Shown in pieces: positions 1 through 6,333 of a stretch of DNA of 6,428 nt. Position numbers and translations under genes: made by a program. Numbering within the stretch: the stretch's first letter is position 1; each line of letters begins with the position of its first letter. Location of the stretch: contig JAUWGG010000063.1 in the NCBI GenBank assembly GCA_030606525.1, positions 1 to 6,428 of the forward strand, given 5' to 3'. Source of the stretch: Methanobacteriota archaeon. Lineage in GTDB: Archaea > Thermoplasmatota > Thermoplasmata > JAUWGG01. The notes below the pieces were generated by a model. The model had not been told where the DNA came from. It did not search any database and saw only the letters and a list, made by a program, of their open reading frames with translations.

Positions 1-649
1 CGCCAACCATGTAATCGCTTTGGATCGAGTCGATTGCGATACCGTATCTTGCACCTTGGAGCAGGGCTGTTTGCCCAGTTGCAATAAAAACAGCTTTTAT
101 TCCTTCTTTTGTTAGAGCTTGGGTCAATTCAATTGCTATCGTTCTTTTCCCGATTGAGCTGTCGGTTCCTAAAAGCGCTATTCTGAAAGCGTCAATATCT
201 TTAACTAAATTTTTAAAACTATGGAGTTCCCTTAAAGGATGCTGTTTCCTTATATCGAGAATGCTAACGTTGTATTTTTTTGATAAATTAAAAAATTCCT
301 CATCGTCGTTCAAGAACTCATGCAGTCCTGATATGATGTGAATGCCTTTGCTTATCGCCGCTTTGATAATTGGTCTAAACTCTTCAGGCAGCATGCCTCC
401 AATTGTCGCTACACCAATGATGAGATATTGAGGTCTTTCAGTAAGGTTCTTCAATGCTTGCGCTAAATCCTTGAATATGGGAATGTTCCTATTTTTTCCA
501 TCTAAAACTTCACCTGCATCCTTTCCTTCATTAGTGCTGTCTACTATCCCTAGTATCTTGTATCTCTCAGAATGGCGGACTAAGCCATTGGCTGTTTTTC
601 CTGTATAAGTTCCAAATTTTCCTTCACAAAGGACCAGTGCAGCTTCCAT
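1..649 (-). CDS. DUF1611-family P-loop protein, N-terminal part (3' end outside window)
   Basis: The minus strand reads open from an ATG at 649 to the window edge, giving 216 residues without a stop. The N-terminal part (about 1-150) looks like a Rossmann-type domain: it starts MEAALVLCEGKFGTYTGKTA and has IIGVATIGGMLP near residue 77. A second domain starts with the nucleotide-binding loop GTDSSIGKRT (161-170), followed by FIATGQTALLQGARYGIAID (188-207). This order is characteristic of DUF1611. Family members are usually about 330-350 residues, so roughly a third is missing. From memory, the family includes DgcN, an N-acetyltransferase proposed to act in D-glutamate catabolism. Whether that applies here is inference; the partner DgcA gene would lie beyond the left edge if present. 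The ATG is chosen because homology-like sequence begins immediately. A TTG five codons upstream is possible but less likely. No Shine-Dalgarno is evident, so a short leader is likely. Family call strong, function weak. Confidence 0.85.
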   Translation of the reverse strand, partial: MEAALVLCEGKFGTYTGKTANGLVRHSERYKILGIVDSTNEGKDAGEVLDGKNRNIPIFKDLAQALKNLTERPQYLIIGVATIGGMLPEEFRPIIKAAISKGIHIISGLHEFLNDDEEFFNLSKKYNVSILDIRKQHPLRELHSFKNLVKDIDAFRIALLGTDSSIGKRTIAIELTQALTKEGIKAVFIATGQTALLQGARYGIAIDSIQSDYMVG

Positions 650-687
650 ATTGATTATGTACAAAGATATCTTCCTATTTATGATTT

Positions 688-699
688 CTTTATAATTAT
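688..699 (-). promoter_or_regulatory. TATA-like box for the DUF1611 gene
   Basis: Read on the minus strand the sequence is ATAATTATAAAG, centred about 43 bases upstream of the ATG at 649. With the usual archaeal distance of about 25-27 bases from TATA box to transcription start, the transcript would begin near 666 with a leader of roughly 16 bases. This is inferred from sequence and spacing only; the whole intergenic region is AT-rich, so chance matches are possible. Confidence 0.45.
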
Positions 700-709
700 G
701 ATTTTATGC

Positions 710-722
710 GATAAATATATAG
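710..722 (+). promoter_or_regulatory. TATA-like box for the TPR gene
   Basis: GATAAATATATAG is centred about 48 bases before the ATG at 764. Archaeal spacing predicts a transcription start near 741-743, leaving a leader of about 22 bases that still contains the ribosome binding site at 748-755. It lies back to back with the minus-strand box at 688-699, so the two divergent promoters probably share their upstream recognition region. Confidence 0.5.
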
Positions 723-747
723 ATACTGATAACAATAAGGCTTCGAT

Positions 748-755
748 AAAGGGTG
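748..755 (+). promoter_or_regulatory. Ribosome binding site that selects the 764 start
   Basis: AAAGGGTG ends eight bases before the ATG at 764 and contains GGTG, complementary to part of the anti-Shine-Dalgarno sequence. This supports 764 as the start. The in-frame ATG at 788 lacks a comparable site at proper distance. Confidence 0.5.
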
Positions 756-763
756 TAATATAA

Positions 764-811
764 ATGAGGTTTCTTAGATTGATCAAAATGAGATTTCTTA
801 GATTGATTAGA
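764..811 (+). repeat. Tandem 24-bp duplication of the start region of the TPR gene
   Basis: Two adjacent 24-bp units, 764-787 and 788-811, are identical at 21 of 24 positions and encode MRFLRLIK and MRFLRLIR. Both begin with ATG, so the duplication creates a second in-frame potential start. The differences are AGG/AGA, ATC/ATT and AAA/AGA; all are transitions, and only the last changes the protein (Lys to Arg). Confidence 0.9.
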
Positions 812-2476
812 TTCCCATGGGCGAAGCTGGATCAAGTTGATAGAGAGATATCAAAAGGAAATAAGCTGCGCCTTGAGGGAAAGTTCGGGGACGCAATGCG
901 GCATTATGATAAAGCGATAAAAATCAATCCAGATTCAGTTATAGCTTGGAATAACAAAGGTCTGTTACTATTAACATTAAAAAAATACAAGGATGCTCTT
1001 CGCAGTTATAATAAAGCGATAAAAATCGATAGAAATTTTGTGGATGCATGGTGCAACAAAGGCGTAGCATTGGCTAAACTTGGCAGATATGAAAATGCTA
1101 TAGCCTGCTATGATAAAGCCATTGAGATCGAGCCAGGACATGCGATTGGTTGGAATAATAAAGGTAATGCTCTAGCTAAGTTGAATGAGTATGGGGAAGC
1201 GCTCAAATGCTATGATAGCGCTTTGAGGATCGATTCAAATTATGCAGCAGCATGGAACAATAAGGGATTGGCATTGTCCAAGTTAGGCAAATATGAAGTT
1301 GCTGCTCAATGCTTTAATGAAGTTGTGAAACTTGAGCCAGGATTCGCAGAAGGTTGGTATTACAAAGGAGAAGTGCTACTGAGTTTAGATGAAATCGATG
1401 AAGCTATCAGATGCTTCAATAAAGCTTTGGGGATCAAACCTAATCACAAGAAGGCAAAAGACGAATTAAAAAAACTGCGAGCATTTGAGAAAGTACAAAA
1501 GAAAGAAAAAATTAAGAAGGAAGAAAAGATAGAGGAAGTTAAGAAAGTGCAAAAGAAGGAAGAAGTTAAGAAGGAAGAAAAGATAAAATGTTCAATTTGT
1601 GGATTGTTCAATAACCCAGATAGTGATTTTTGTTTTGCATGCGGCACATCGCTCAAAATCGTGGGGAGGGGAGAAGTGGAAGTTGCACTTGATGAGTTGA
1701 GCAGTATTAGCAAAGAGGATGATGAAAGAGTGATGGAAAAGGGCAAGGGAGCGGAAGCAAAGGAGGAAAGAGAAGAAATTTCGGCTGGTGAGGTATTAGA
1801 ATCGCTTGATACATTGGGCCTTGAAGGAATGATGAATAAGGGAAAGGTGCTGATGGCACAAAAAGAATATGAAGGTGCGCTTAAATGCTTCGATGGGGGC
1901 TTAGAGATAAATGAGACTGAAGAAGCATGGCGTTTAAAGGGCAGTACACTGTTCTTCCTTGGGAGGATCGAGGATGCGATCAACAGCTTCGCTCATGCAT
2001 TAAGGTTAAATCCTAATTCTGTGGATACATGGTTCGCTCTTGCCGATATTTCACTAAAAAATAAAAGGTACAAGGATGCTATAAACAGTTTCAATAAAGT
2101 GTTAACCCTACAATCAAATCACATCGATGCATTGCGTGGTAAAGCCTACGCCCTATACAAGGTTGGGGAGCTGAAAGATTCAATAAAGTGTTATGACTCG
2201 TTAATAAGGATAAACCCTGATGATTTGGATGCTTGGCTTGAAAGAGGAAATGCGTTTTTCGCTTTAGAAGGGACAGATAGTGCACTGGGATGTTATGATA
2301 TCGTCCTTGAATCAGATCCAATCAATATAGATGCTTGGTTTAAGAAGGGAGAGGTCTTTTTTAAGATAAGGGATTTAGATCATGCAATGAAATGCTACGA
2401 AAGAGTCCTTGAGATCGAGCCAAACCATGAAGACGCCAGGAATCAAAAGGAGAAGTGCTTAAAGGCTAAAACATAG
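764..2476 (+). CDS. TPR-repeat protein with a central zinc ribbon
   Basis: This 570-residue protein is probably a cytoplasmic or membrane-associated scaffold for protein interactions; no enzymatic motif is visible. Residues about 27-227 form six 34-residue tetratricopeptide repeats of the form AWNNKG..L..L..Y..AL..YDKAI.I.P. A highly charged Lys/Glu linker (243-275) leads to a four-Cys zinc ribbon, C276xxC279-x10-C290xxC293. A second charged linker (about 300-345) follows, then about six more TPRs (353-554) with a short tail. The N-terminus is a doubled basic, hydrophobic octapeptide (residues 1-16), which could form an amphipathic helix; it lacks a typical signal-peptide cleavage site. Nearly identical DNA around 904 and 1006, exactly 102 bp apart, points to TPR unit duplication. 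The gene ends 57 bp before the GTPase gene, so co-transcription is possible but unproven. The specific function is unknown. A 179-codon minus-strand ORF under it is a shadow of the low-complexity linker. Confidence 0.9.
   Translation: MRFLRLIKMRFLRLIRFPWAKLDQVDREISKGNKLRLEGKFGDAMRHYDKAIKINPDSVIAWNNKGLLLLTLKKYKDALRSYNKAIKIDRNFVDAWCNKGVALAKLGRYENAIACYDKAIEIEPGHAIGWNNKGNALAKLNEYGEALKCYDSALRIDSNYAAAWNNKGLALSKLGKYEVAAQCFNEVVKLEPGFAEGWYYKGEVLLSLDEIDEAIRCFNKALGIKPNHKKAKDELKKLRAFEKVQKKEKIKKEEKIEEVKKVQKKEEVKKEEKIKCSICGLFNNPDSDFCFACGTSLKIVGRGEVEVALDELSSISKEDDERVMEKGKGAEAKEEREEISAGEVLESLDTLGLEGMMNKGKVLMAQKEYEGALKCFDGGLEINETEEAWRLKGSTLFFLGRIEDAINSFAHALRLNPNSVDTWFALADISLKNKRYKDAINSFNKVLTLQSNHIDALRGKAYALYKVGELKDSIKCYDSLIRINPDDLDAWLERGNAFFALEGTDSALGCYDIVLESDPINIDAWFKKGEVFFKIRDLDHAMKCYERVLEIEPNHEDARNQKEKCLKAKT
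1490..1585 (+). repeat. Duplicated Lys/Glu linker unit in the TPR gene
   Basis: A 42-bp unit at 1490-1531 recurs at 1544-1585, offset by 54 bp. The copies match at 38 of 42 positions, and all four differences are A in the first copy and G in the second. They encode KVQKKEKIKKEEKI and KVQKKEEVKKEEKI, separated by EEVK. The unit forms a charged, probably helical or coiled-coil spacer between the first TPR block and the zinc ribbon. Confidence 0.85.
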
Positions 2477-2533
2477 TATAGATGGGTCAGTATCGTCAGT
2501 AAGTTTTTCTATGTTGAATTCAATTGGGATATT

Positions 2534-3727
2534 ATGATGGAGATAGGAGTAGTAGGCAAACCCAATGTCGGCAAATCCACTTTTTTTGCTGCTTCCACTC
2601 TAGCGCCAGCAGAAATAGCTGGTTATCCTTTTACGACCATAGAGCCCAACAGAGGTGTGGCTTATGTCAGAGCTCACTGCCCTCATGTGGAGTTAGGGGT
2701 TCAATGCAATCCTCAAAACTCATTATGTGAAAATGGTACTAGGTTGATACCTGTAGAATTATGGGATGTAGCAGGTTTGGTTCCAGATGCTCACAAAGGT
2801 CGTGGTTTGGGTAATAAATTCTTGGATGACATAAGGCAAGCAAGTGCTTTGATCCATATAGTAGATGCAAGCGGTGGGACAGATGCTGAAGGTAATCCCT
2901 GCAAAGTAGGTACTAGGAACCCGGTCGAGGATATCGCGTTCTTTGAAAAGGAGGTTTCATACTGGATTTACGGGATCCTCTTAAAGGATTGGGAGAAGAT
3001 ATCTAGACAAGTGGAATTGGAAGGATATAAAATCGAGAAATTGCTGCATGAAAAACTCACTGGTCTGCGCATAAATGAGGGGCAAGTTATCACAGCGATA
3101 CGTCAATCGAAGCTCCCCAGTAAGATAAGGGATTGGCAGAAGGATGAGCTGATTACGCTGGCTCGCAGTATCATGCACCTAAGTAAACCCATGATCATCG
3201 CAGCGAATAAATGCGATATCGCCCCTGATGAGAATTTAAAAGCATTGCAAGATTTAGAGGGGTACACGGTTATCCTGACATGTACTGAGATCGAATTAGC
3301 GTTGAGAAAGGCGAAGAAATCGGGTTTGATCGATTATCCACTTGGAGAAAAGGACTTTACCATCATAGACGCGGCAAAACTGACCGAAAAACAGAATGAT
3401 GCCTTAGTGAAAATAAAAGATATGCTTAAAAAATTTGAAGGCAGCGGCGTACAAAAATGTATTGAAGATGCTGCCTATAAGTTATTGGATCTGATCGTTG
3501 TTTACCCAGTGGAAGATGAGAACAAGTTCACTGATAAGGATGGGAATGTCCTGCCAGATGCATATCTAATGCCTCGCGGCAGCAATGCTCGAGATTTGGC
3601 GTACAAAGTCCATACCGAATTAGGAGATAATTTTATAAGGGCAATAAACGCAAAGAATAATAGGGTCATTGGTCAGGACTATGAGCTTCAAAACGGAGAT
3701 GTGATAAGGATCGTGGCAAAGAAGTGA
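2534..3727 (+). CDS. Ygr210/YchF-like Obg-family GTPase with TGS domain
   Basis: This 397-residue P-loop NTPase belongs to the Obg-like superclass, whose members generally act with ribosomes or RNA. Visible motifs are Walker A/G1 GKPNVGKST (8-16), switch I TTIEPN (34-39), G3 DVAG (78-81) followed by the glycine-rich GRGLGNKF (89-96), and G4 NKCD (225-228). The C-terminal TGS domain (about 320-397) contains YLMPRGSNARDLAYKVH and ends NGDVIRIVAKK. The glycine-rich stretch and TGS fusion fit the archaeal/fungal Ygr210 branch. Databases often call these 'redox-regulated ATPase YchF', but the canonical NKxD suggests GTP, whereas true YchF/OLA1 carries an NxxE-type motif. A Cys/His cluster (C49, H51, C58, C65) lies between switch I and G3. 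The start is 2534 or the adjacent ATG at 2537, with a weak GGGAT site at 2526-2530. Its stop is four bases before polB, implying an operon. The exact substrate complex is unknown. Confidence 0.93.
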   Translation: MMEIGVVGKPNVGKSTFFAASTLAPAEIAGYPFTTIEPNRGVAYVRAHCPHVELGVQCNPQNSLCENGTRLIPVELWDVAGLVPDAHKGRGLGNKFLDDIRQASALIHIVDASGGTDAEGNPCKVGTRNPVEDIAFFEKEVSYWIYGILLKDWEKISRQVELEGYKIEKLLHEKLTGLRINEGQVITAIRQSKLPSKIRDWQKDELITLARSIMHLSKPMIIAANKCDIAPDENLKALQDLEGYTVILTCTEIELALRKAKKSGLIDYPLGEKDFTIIDAAKLTEKQNDALVKIKDMLKKFEGSGVQKCIEDAAYKLLDLIVVYPVEDENKFTDKDGNVLPDAYLMPRGSNARDLAYKVHTELGDNFIRAINAKNNRVIGQDYELQNGDVIRIVAKK

Positions 3728-3731
3728 TGAT
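3724..3731 (+). promoter_or_regulatory. polB ribosome binding site overlapping the upstream stop codon
   Basis: GTGATGAT directly precedes the polymerase ATG at 3732 and includes the TGA stop of the GTPase gene at 3725-3727. GTGAT matches part of the archaeal Shine-Dalgarno sequence. This arrangement suggests translational coupling between the two genes. Confidence 0.45.
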
Positions 3732-6095
3732 ATGCAATACTGGGATGTAAGGATATTAACAGCTTCTTATGCAAGAGAGAATGTAGTTATAGAGCTTTAC
3801 GGGAGAACTAGAGAAGAGAAATCAATAGTGATTAGATATGAAGGATTCCGACCTTACTTTTACCTTGTTGACCCCCCAAAATCCATTTTAGATGATTTGA
3901 AGAAAGATGGAAATGTCTTAAAGCTTGAAGATTGTACTTTATTTGTAGATGGTGAAGATAAAAAATGCGTCAAAGTGGCGATTAAAGAACCTTGGACAGT
4001 GCCAGAATATAGAAATGAATTGGGCAGAGACTGCAGAGTATTAGCAGCAGATATACCGTTTGCACAGCGCTTCATCTACGATCTTGATCTGAATTCATGT
4101 GTAAGGGTTTTTGGTGAAAGGATAGAGGGCGATTACACTACAGATCTAGTTGTTCGAGCTGATAAATTTGAAGAATGTGAGCCCTTTAAACCATCTCTTA
4201 AAATCCTTAGTTTTGATCTTGAAAACAGCATAAAAAATGGCACCATTTACACGATCTGCTGTGCGATCAAATTTAAAGAAAAGAGGTTTATCGAGAGATT
4301 ATCGGGTAATGAAAGAGATATCATTCAAGATTTTGTGAAAGTTGTGCAGAAATATGATCCTGATGTAATTACTGGATATAACATAGATGGCTACGACATT
4401 CCAACTATAATCGAGAGAAGTAAACAATGTGGAATTAGAAATTTACCCTTTGGGAGGGATTTCACTCAGCTGAGAAACGTTGGAGGACGATTTTGGCGCT
4501 TGCATGGAAGGATCATTGCGGATGCATGGTGGAACGTCAAGAGAGAAGTGAAGCCAAAGCAAGAAACACTCAATTATGTGGCGAAAATTTTGTTAGGGGA
4601 GAGGAAAGAGGATGTAGACCCCACTAAAATAGATGAGGAGTGGAAAAAGGATCGAGATAAAGTTATAAGCTATTGTTTAAAAGATGCTGAGCTCGCCCTG
4701 CACATCTTGGAGAAGATCGCTGTTTTGAATAAATCGATGGATCTGGCAACAGTTTCCAAATTGCCTGTTGATGATGTCATCAATGGCCGCACGTCCACGC
4801 TAATCGATTCTATTTTGATAAGGGAAGCAGATAGAAATAAAATTGGTGTACCGCAAACGAAGCATGTGAGGAAGCGGGAAAAGATAATCGGAGGGTATGT
4901 GCATACCATTGAGCCAGGGTTATATCATTGGGTGTGCGTATTGGATTTTAAAAGCATGTACCCCAGCGTGATAATCTCGAACAATATTTGTTTTACTACT
5001 ATCAGCGATAAGGGAAAAGTAGTAAGTCCTACTGGTATACGATTTTTGGATAAAGGAGAAAGATTGGGTTTGTTACCACAGATCCTCGAGCGATTGATGA
5101 ACGATAGAGAGAATGTGAAAAGAAAGCGAGCAGAAAGCAAAGATGATGATGAAATAAGATATTATGACGGACTGCAGAATGCTATCAAGACCTTGATGAA
5201 CGCCTTTTACGGTGTTTTTGCTTCCTCCTTTTACAGATTCACAAATCCAGAGATCGGAGGAAGCATAACTGCCTTTGCACGAGAGAATATTAAAAACGTT
5301 ATCGATGAATTGGAAAATGAGGATTTGACCGTTATTTATGGTGATACAGATAGCGTTTTTTTCTCATCCCCCTACGATAATCTTAATGATACGATTAATT
5401 TTGGTAAAGAGAAAGGTGAGCGTTTTTCGAAAGGTGGAATCGTGTTGGAATTTGAAAAGGTCTTAGAGCCTTTTTTCTCCCATGGAAAGAAGAAAAGGTA
5501 CGTAGGCAATGTGGTATGGCCGAAGAAAGAGATGCTCGTTAGAGGATATGAGATCAGAAGGACAGATGCTTTCGATCTACAGAGCGATGCTTTGAACATG
5601 GTTTTTAAAGAGATAATGAAATGTGATTTGGATAAAGCTGTAAAAGTTGCACGAGAAATGACAACTGATGTTGCAAATGGAAAAGTGCCTATAGAGAAGC
5701 TCGTGATATCTAGGTCTTGTAAATCCTATAATTTTTATAAGAATCCAGATACACAGGCAAATGTCCAAGCTGCAAGGAAGAGGGAGAAAATGGGTTATGA
5801 ATTCGTACCTGGAATGAAGGTTTCGTGGATCGTCACCGATGGAAAAAAATCACCGCAGATAGTTGAGCCTTTCATCAGCGGTAAGGCATTTGAGCATAAG
5901 CCTGATTACAACTATTATGCGAGAAGAATAGCTATGACATTAGCCCGTATTACTGAGGTCTCTAACTGGGATGAAAAGAGCTTGTTAGCAGGCGTGCAGC
6001 AATCAACTTTATTCGGTAAAGATCGTTCAAGATCAAAGAAGAAAGAAAGAATCAAGAAAACAGATAAAAAGCTTACACTTGAAGATTTCATGTGA
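3732..6095 (+). CDS. polB: Family B DNA polymerase with 3'-5' exonuclease
   Basis: This is a 787-residue replicative DNA polymerase, close to the usual archaeal PolB length (Pfu about 775) and intein-free. The N-terminal domain retains residues matching the archaeal uracil-sensing pocket: FRPY (39-42), VPxxR (90-94) and IPFAxR (108-113). The proofreading exonuclease looks intact: Exo I FDLE (D162, E164), Exo II N217...Y221-D222, Exo III Y314xxxD318. The polymerase motifs are also intact: motif A DFKSMYPS (405-412; catalytic D405, steric gate Y410), motif B K486TLMNAFYG494, motif C YGDTDS (536-541), and KKRY (587-590). The Tyr of the exo/pol balance motif YxGG appears replaced by Ile (I385-I-G-G). 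The tail (763-787) is basic and ends TLEDFM, a plausible degenerate PCNA-binding motif. It follows the GTPase gene by four bases. Expected role: chromosomal DNA synthesis with PCNA. Identification is very secure. Confidence 0.98.
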   Translation: MQYWDVRILTASYARENVVIELYGRTREEKSIVIRYEGFRPYFYLVDPPKSILDDLKKDGNVLKLEDCTLFVDGEDKKCVKVAIKEPWTVPEYRNELGRDCRVLAADIPFAQRFIYDLDLNSCVRVFGERIEGDYTTDLVVRADKFEECEPFKPSLKILSFDLENSIKNGTIYTICCAIKFKEKRFIERLSGNERDIIQDFVKVVQKYDPDVITGYNIDGYDIPTIIERSKQCGIRNLPFGRDFTQLRNVGGRFWRLHGRIIADAWWNVKREVKPKQETLNYVAKILLGERKEDVDPTKIDEEWKKDRDKVISYCLKDAELALHILEKIAVLNKSMDLATVSKLPVDDVINGRTSTLIDSILIREADRNKIGVPQTKHVRKREKIIGGYVHTIEPGLYHWVCVLDFKSMYPSVIISNNICFTTISDKGKVVSPTGIRFLDKGERLGLLPQILERLMNDRENVKRKRAESKDDDEIRYYDGLQNAIKTLMNAFYGVFASSFYRFTNPEIGGSITAFARENIKNVIDELENEDLTVIYGDTDSVFFSSPYDNLNDTINFGKEKGERFSKGGIVLEFEKVLEPFFSHGKKKRYVGNVVWPKKEMLVRGYEIRRTDAFDLQSDALNMVFKEIMKCDLDKAVKVAREMTTDVANGKVPIEKLVISRSCKSYNFYKNPDTQANVQAARKREKMGYEFVPGMKVSWIVTDGKKSPQIVEPFISGKAFEHKPDYNYYARRIAMTLARITEVSNWDEKSLLAGVQQSTLFGKDRSRSKKKERIKKTDKKLTLEDFM

Positions 6096-6171
6096 TTGTG
6101 CAAAAATCAGAAAAATTTATTATCTCTTATGTTCATGGAGTAAATGGCGAGGGATGGGTATGGTATGCTGC

Positions 6172-6203
6172 GTGAACTACCCAACGGCTAAAGCATGTGT
6201 GGG
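6172..6203 (-). mobile_element. Right end (RE) of an IS200/IS605-type element, degenerate
   Basis: On the plus strand GTGAACTA precedes a hairpin at 6180-6203 whose arms begin CCCA and end TGGG around the core CTAAAG (6188-6193), followed by CTTCCTGCTTC. This GTGAACTACCC...CTAAAG...GGGCTTC layout is typical of right ends read from outside the element. Pairing needs two unpaired bases on the 3' arm (6195 and 6199), so the hairpin is decayed relative to the usual perfect stem. The element boundary would be near 6172, with the interior toward higher coordinates. Confidence 0.6.
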
Positions 6204-6333
6204 CTTCCTGCTTCATCGAGCCATCCGTCAGATTGGCTCTCGACCCTCTCGGTTACATCCCGATTACGAGCAAAGCTCACAGGTCAGCACAGGCGTTTCC
6301 AATTGCGGATTCGGACAGTCCCTGCCCTATCCA
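6187..6333 (-). pseudogene. tnpB: Remnant of the 3' end of an IS200/IS605-type tnpB
   Basis: One minus-strand frame reads WIGQGLSESAIGNACADL, then a stop (TGA at 6279-6277), a short stretch ending in another stop (TAA at 6255-6253), then PRGSRANLTDGSMKQEAHT. GLSES followed by a terminal MKQEA tail is the typical end of TnpB/OrfB proteins, and the right-end hairpin follows immediately. Two internal stops, a stop (TGA at 6336-6334) just before the matching segment, and the absence of the RuvC and zinc-finger parts show that only a short non-coding fragment of about 50 codons remains. In intact elements this region also encodes most of the omega-RNA, so its sequence may be kept for RNA structure rather than protein. 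The assignment rests on recalled family patterns, not on a search. Confidence 0.65.

Noticed and set aside
1444..1983. 179-codon minus-strand ORF rich in Ser and Phe
   Set aside because: It is the antisense of the Lys/Glu-rich linker and zinc ribbon of the TPR gene; its composition simply mirrors GAA/AAG codons and no family resemblance is visible.
2477..2533. Promoter or terminator between the TPR and GTPase genes
   Set aside because: There is a short T-run at 2503-2507 and weak TATA-like sequence near 2470-2480, but neither is strong enough to call in AT-rich DNA.
2524..2730. 68-codon plus-strand ORF in another frame over the GTPase start
   Set aside because: It overlaps the clearly coding Walker A region in the wrong frame and has no recognisable motif.
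4935..5361. Possible intein insertion at PolB motifs A, B or C
   Set aside because: All three motifs are contiguous and the protein has normal length, so no intein is present.
6143..6190. 15-codon plus-strand ORF (MARDGYGMLRELPNG) with GGAG just upstream
   Set aside because: It runs into the right-end hairpin of the relic and is very short. The GGAG spacing is suggestive, but the reading frame is better explained as flank plus IS end.
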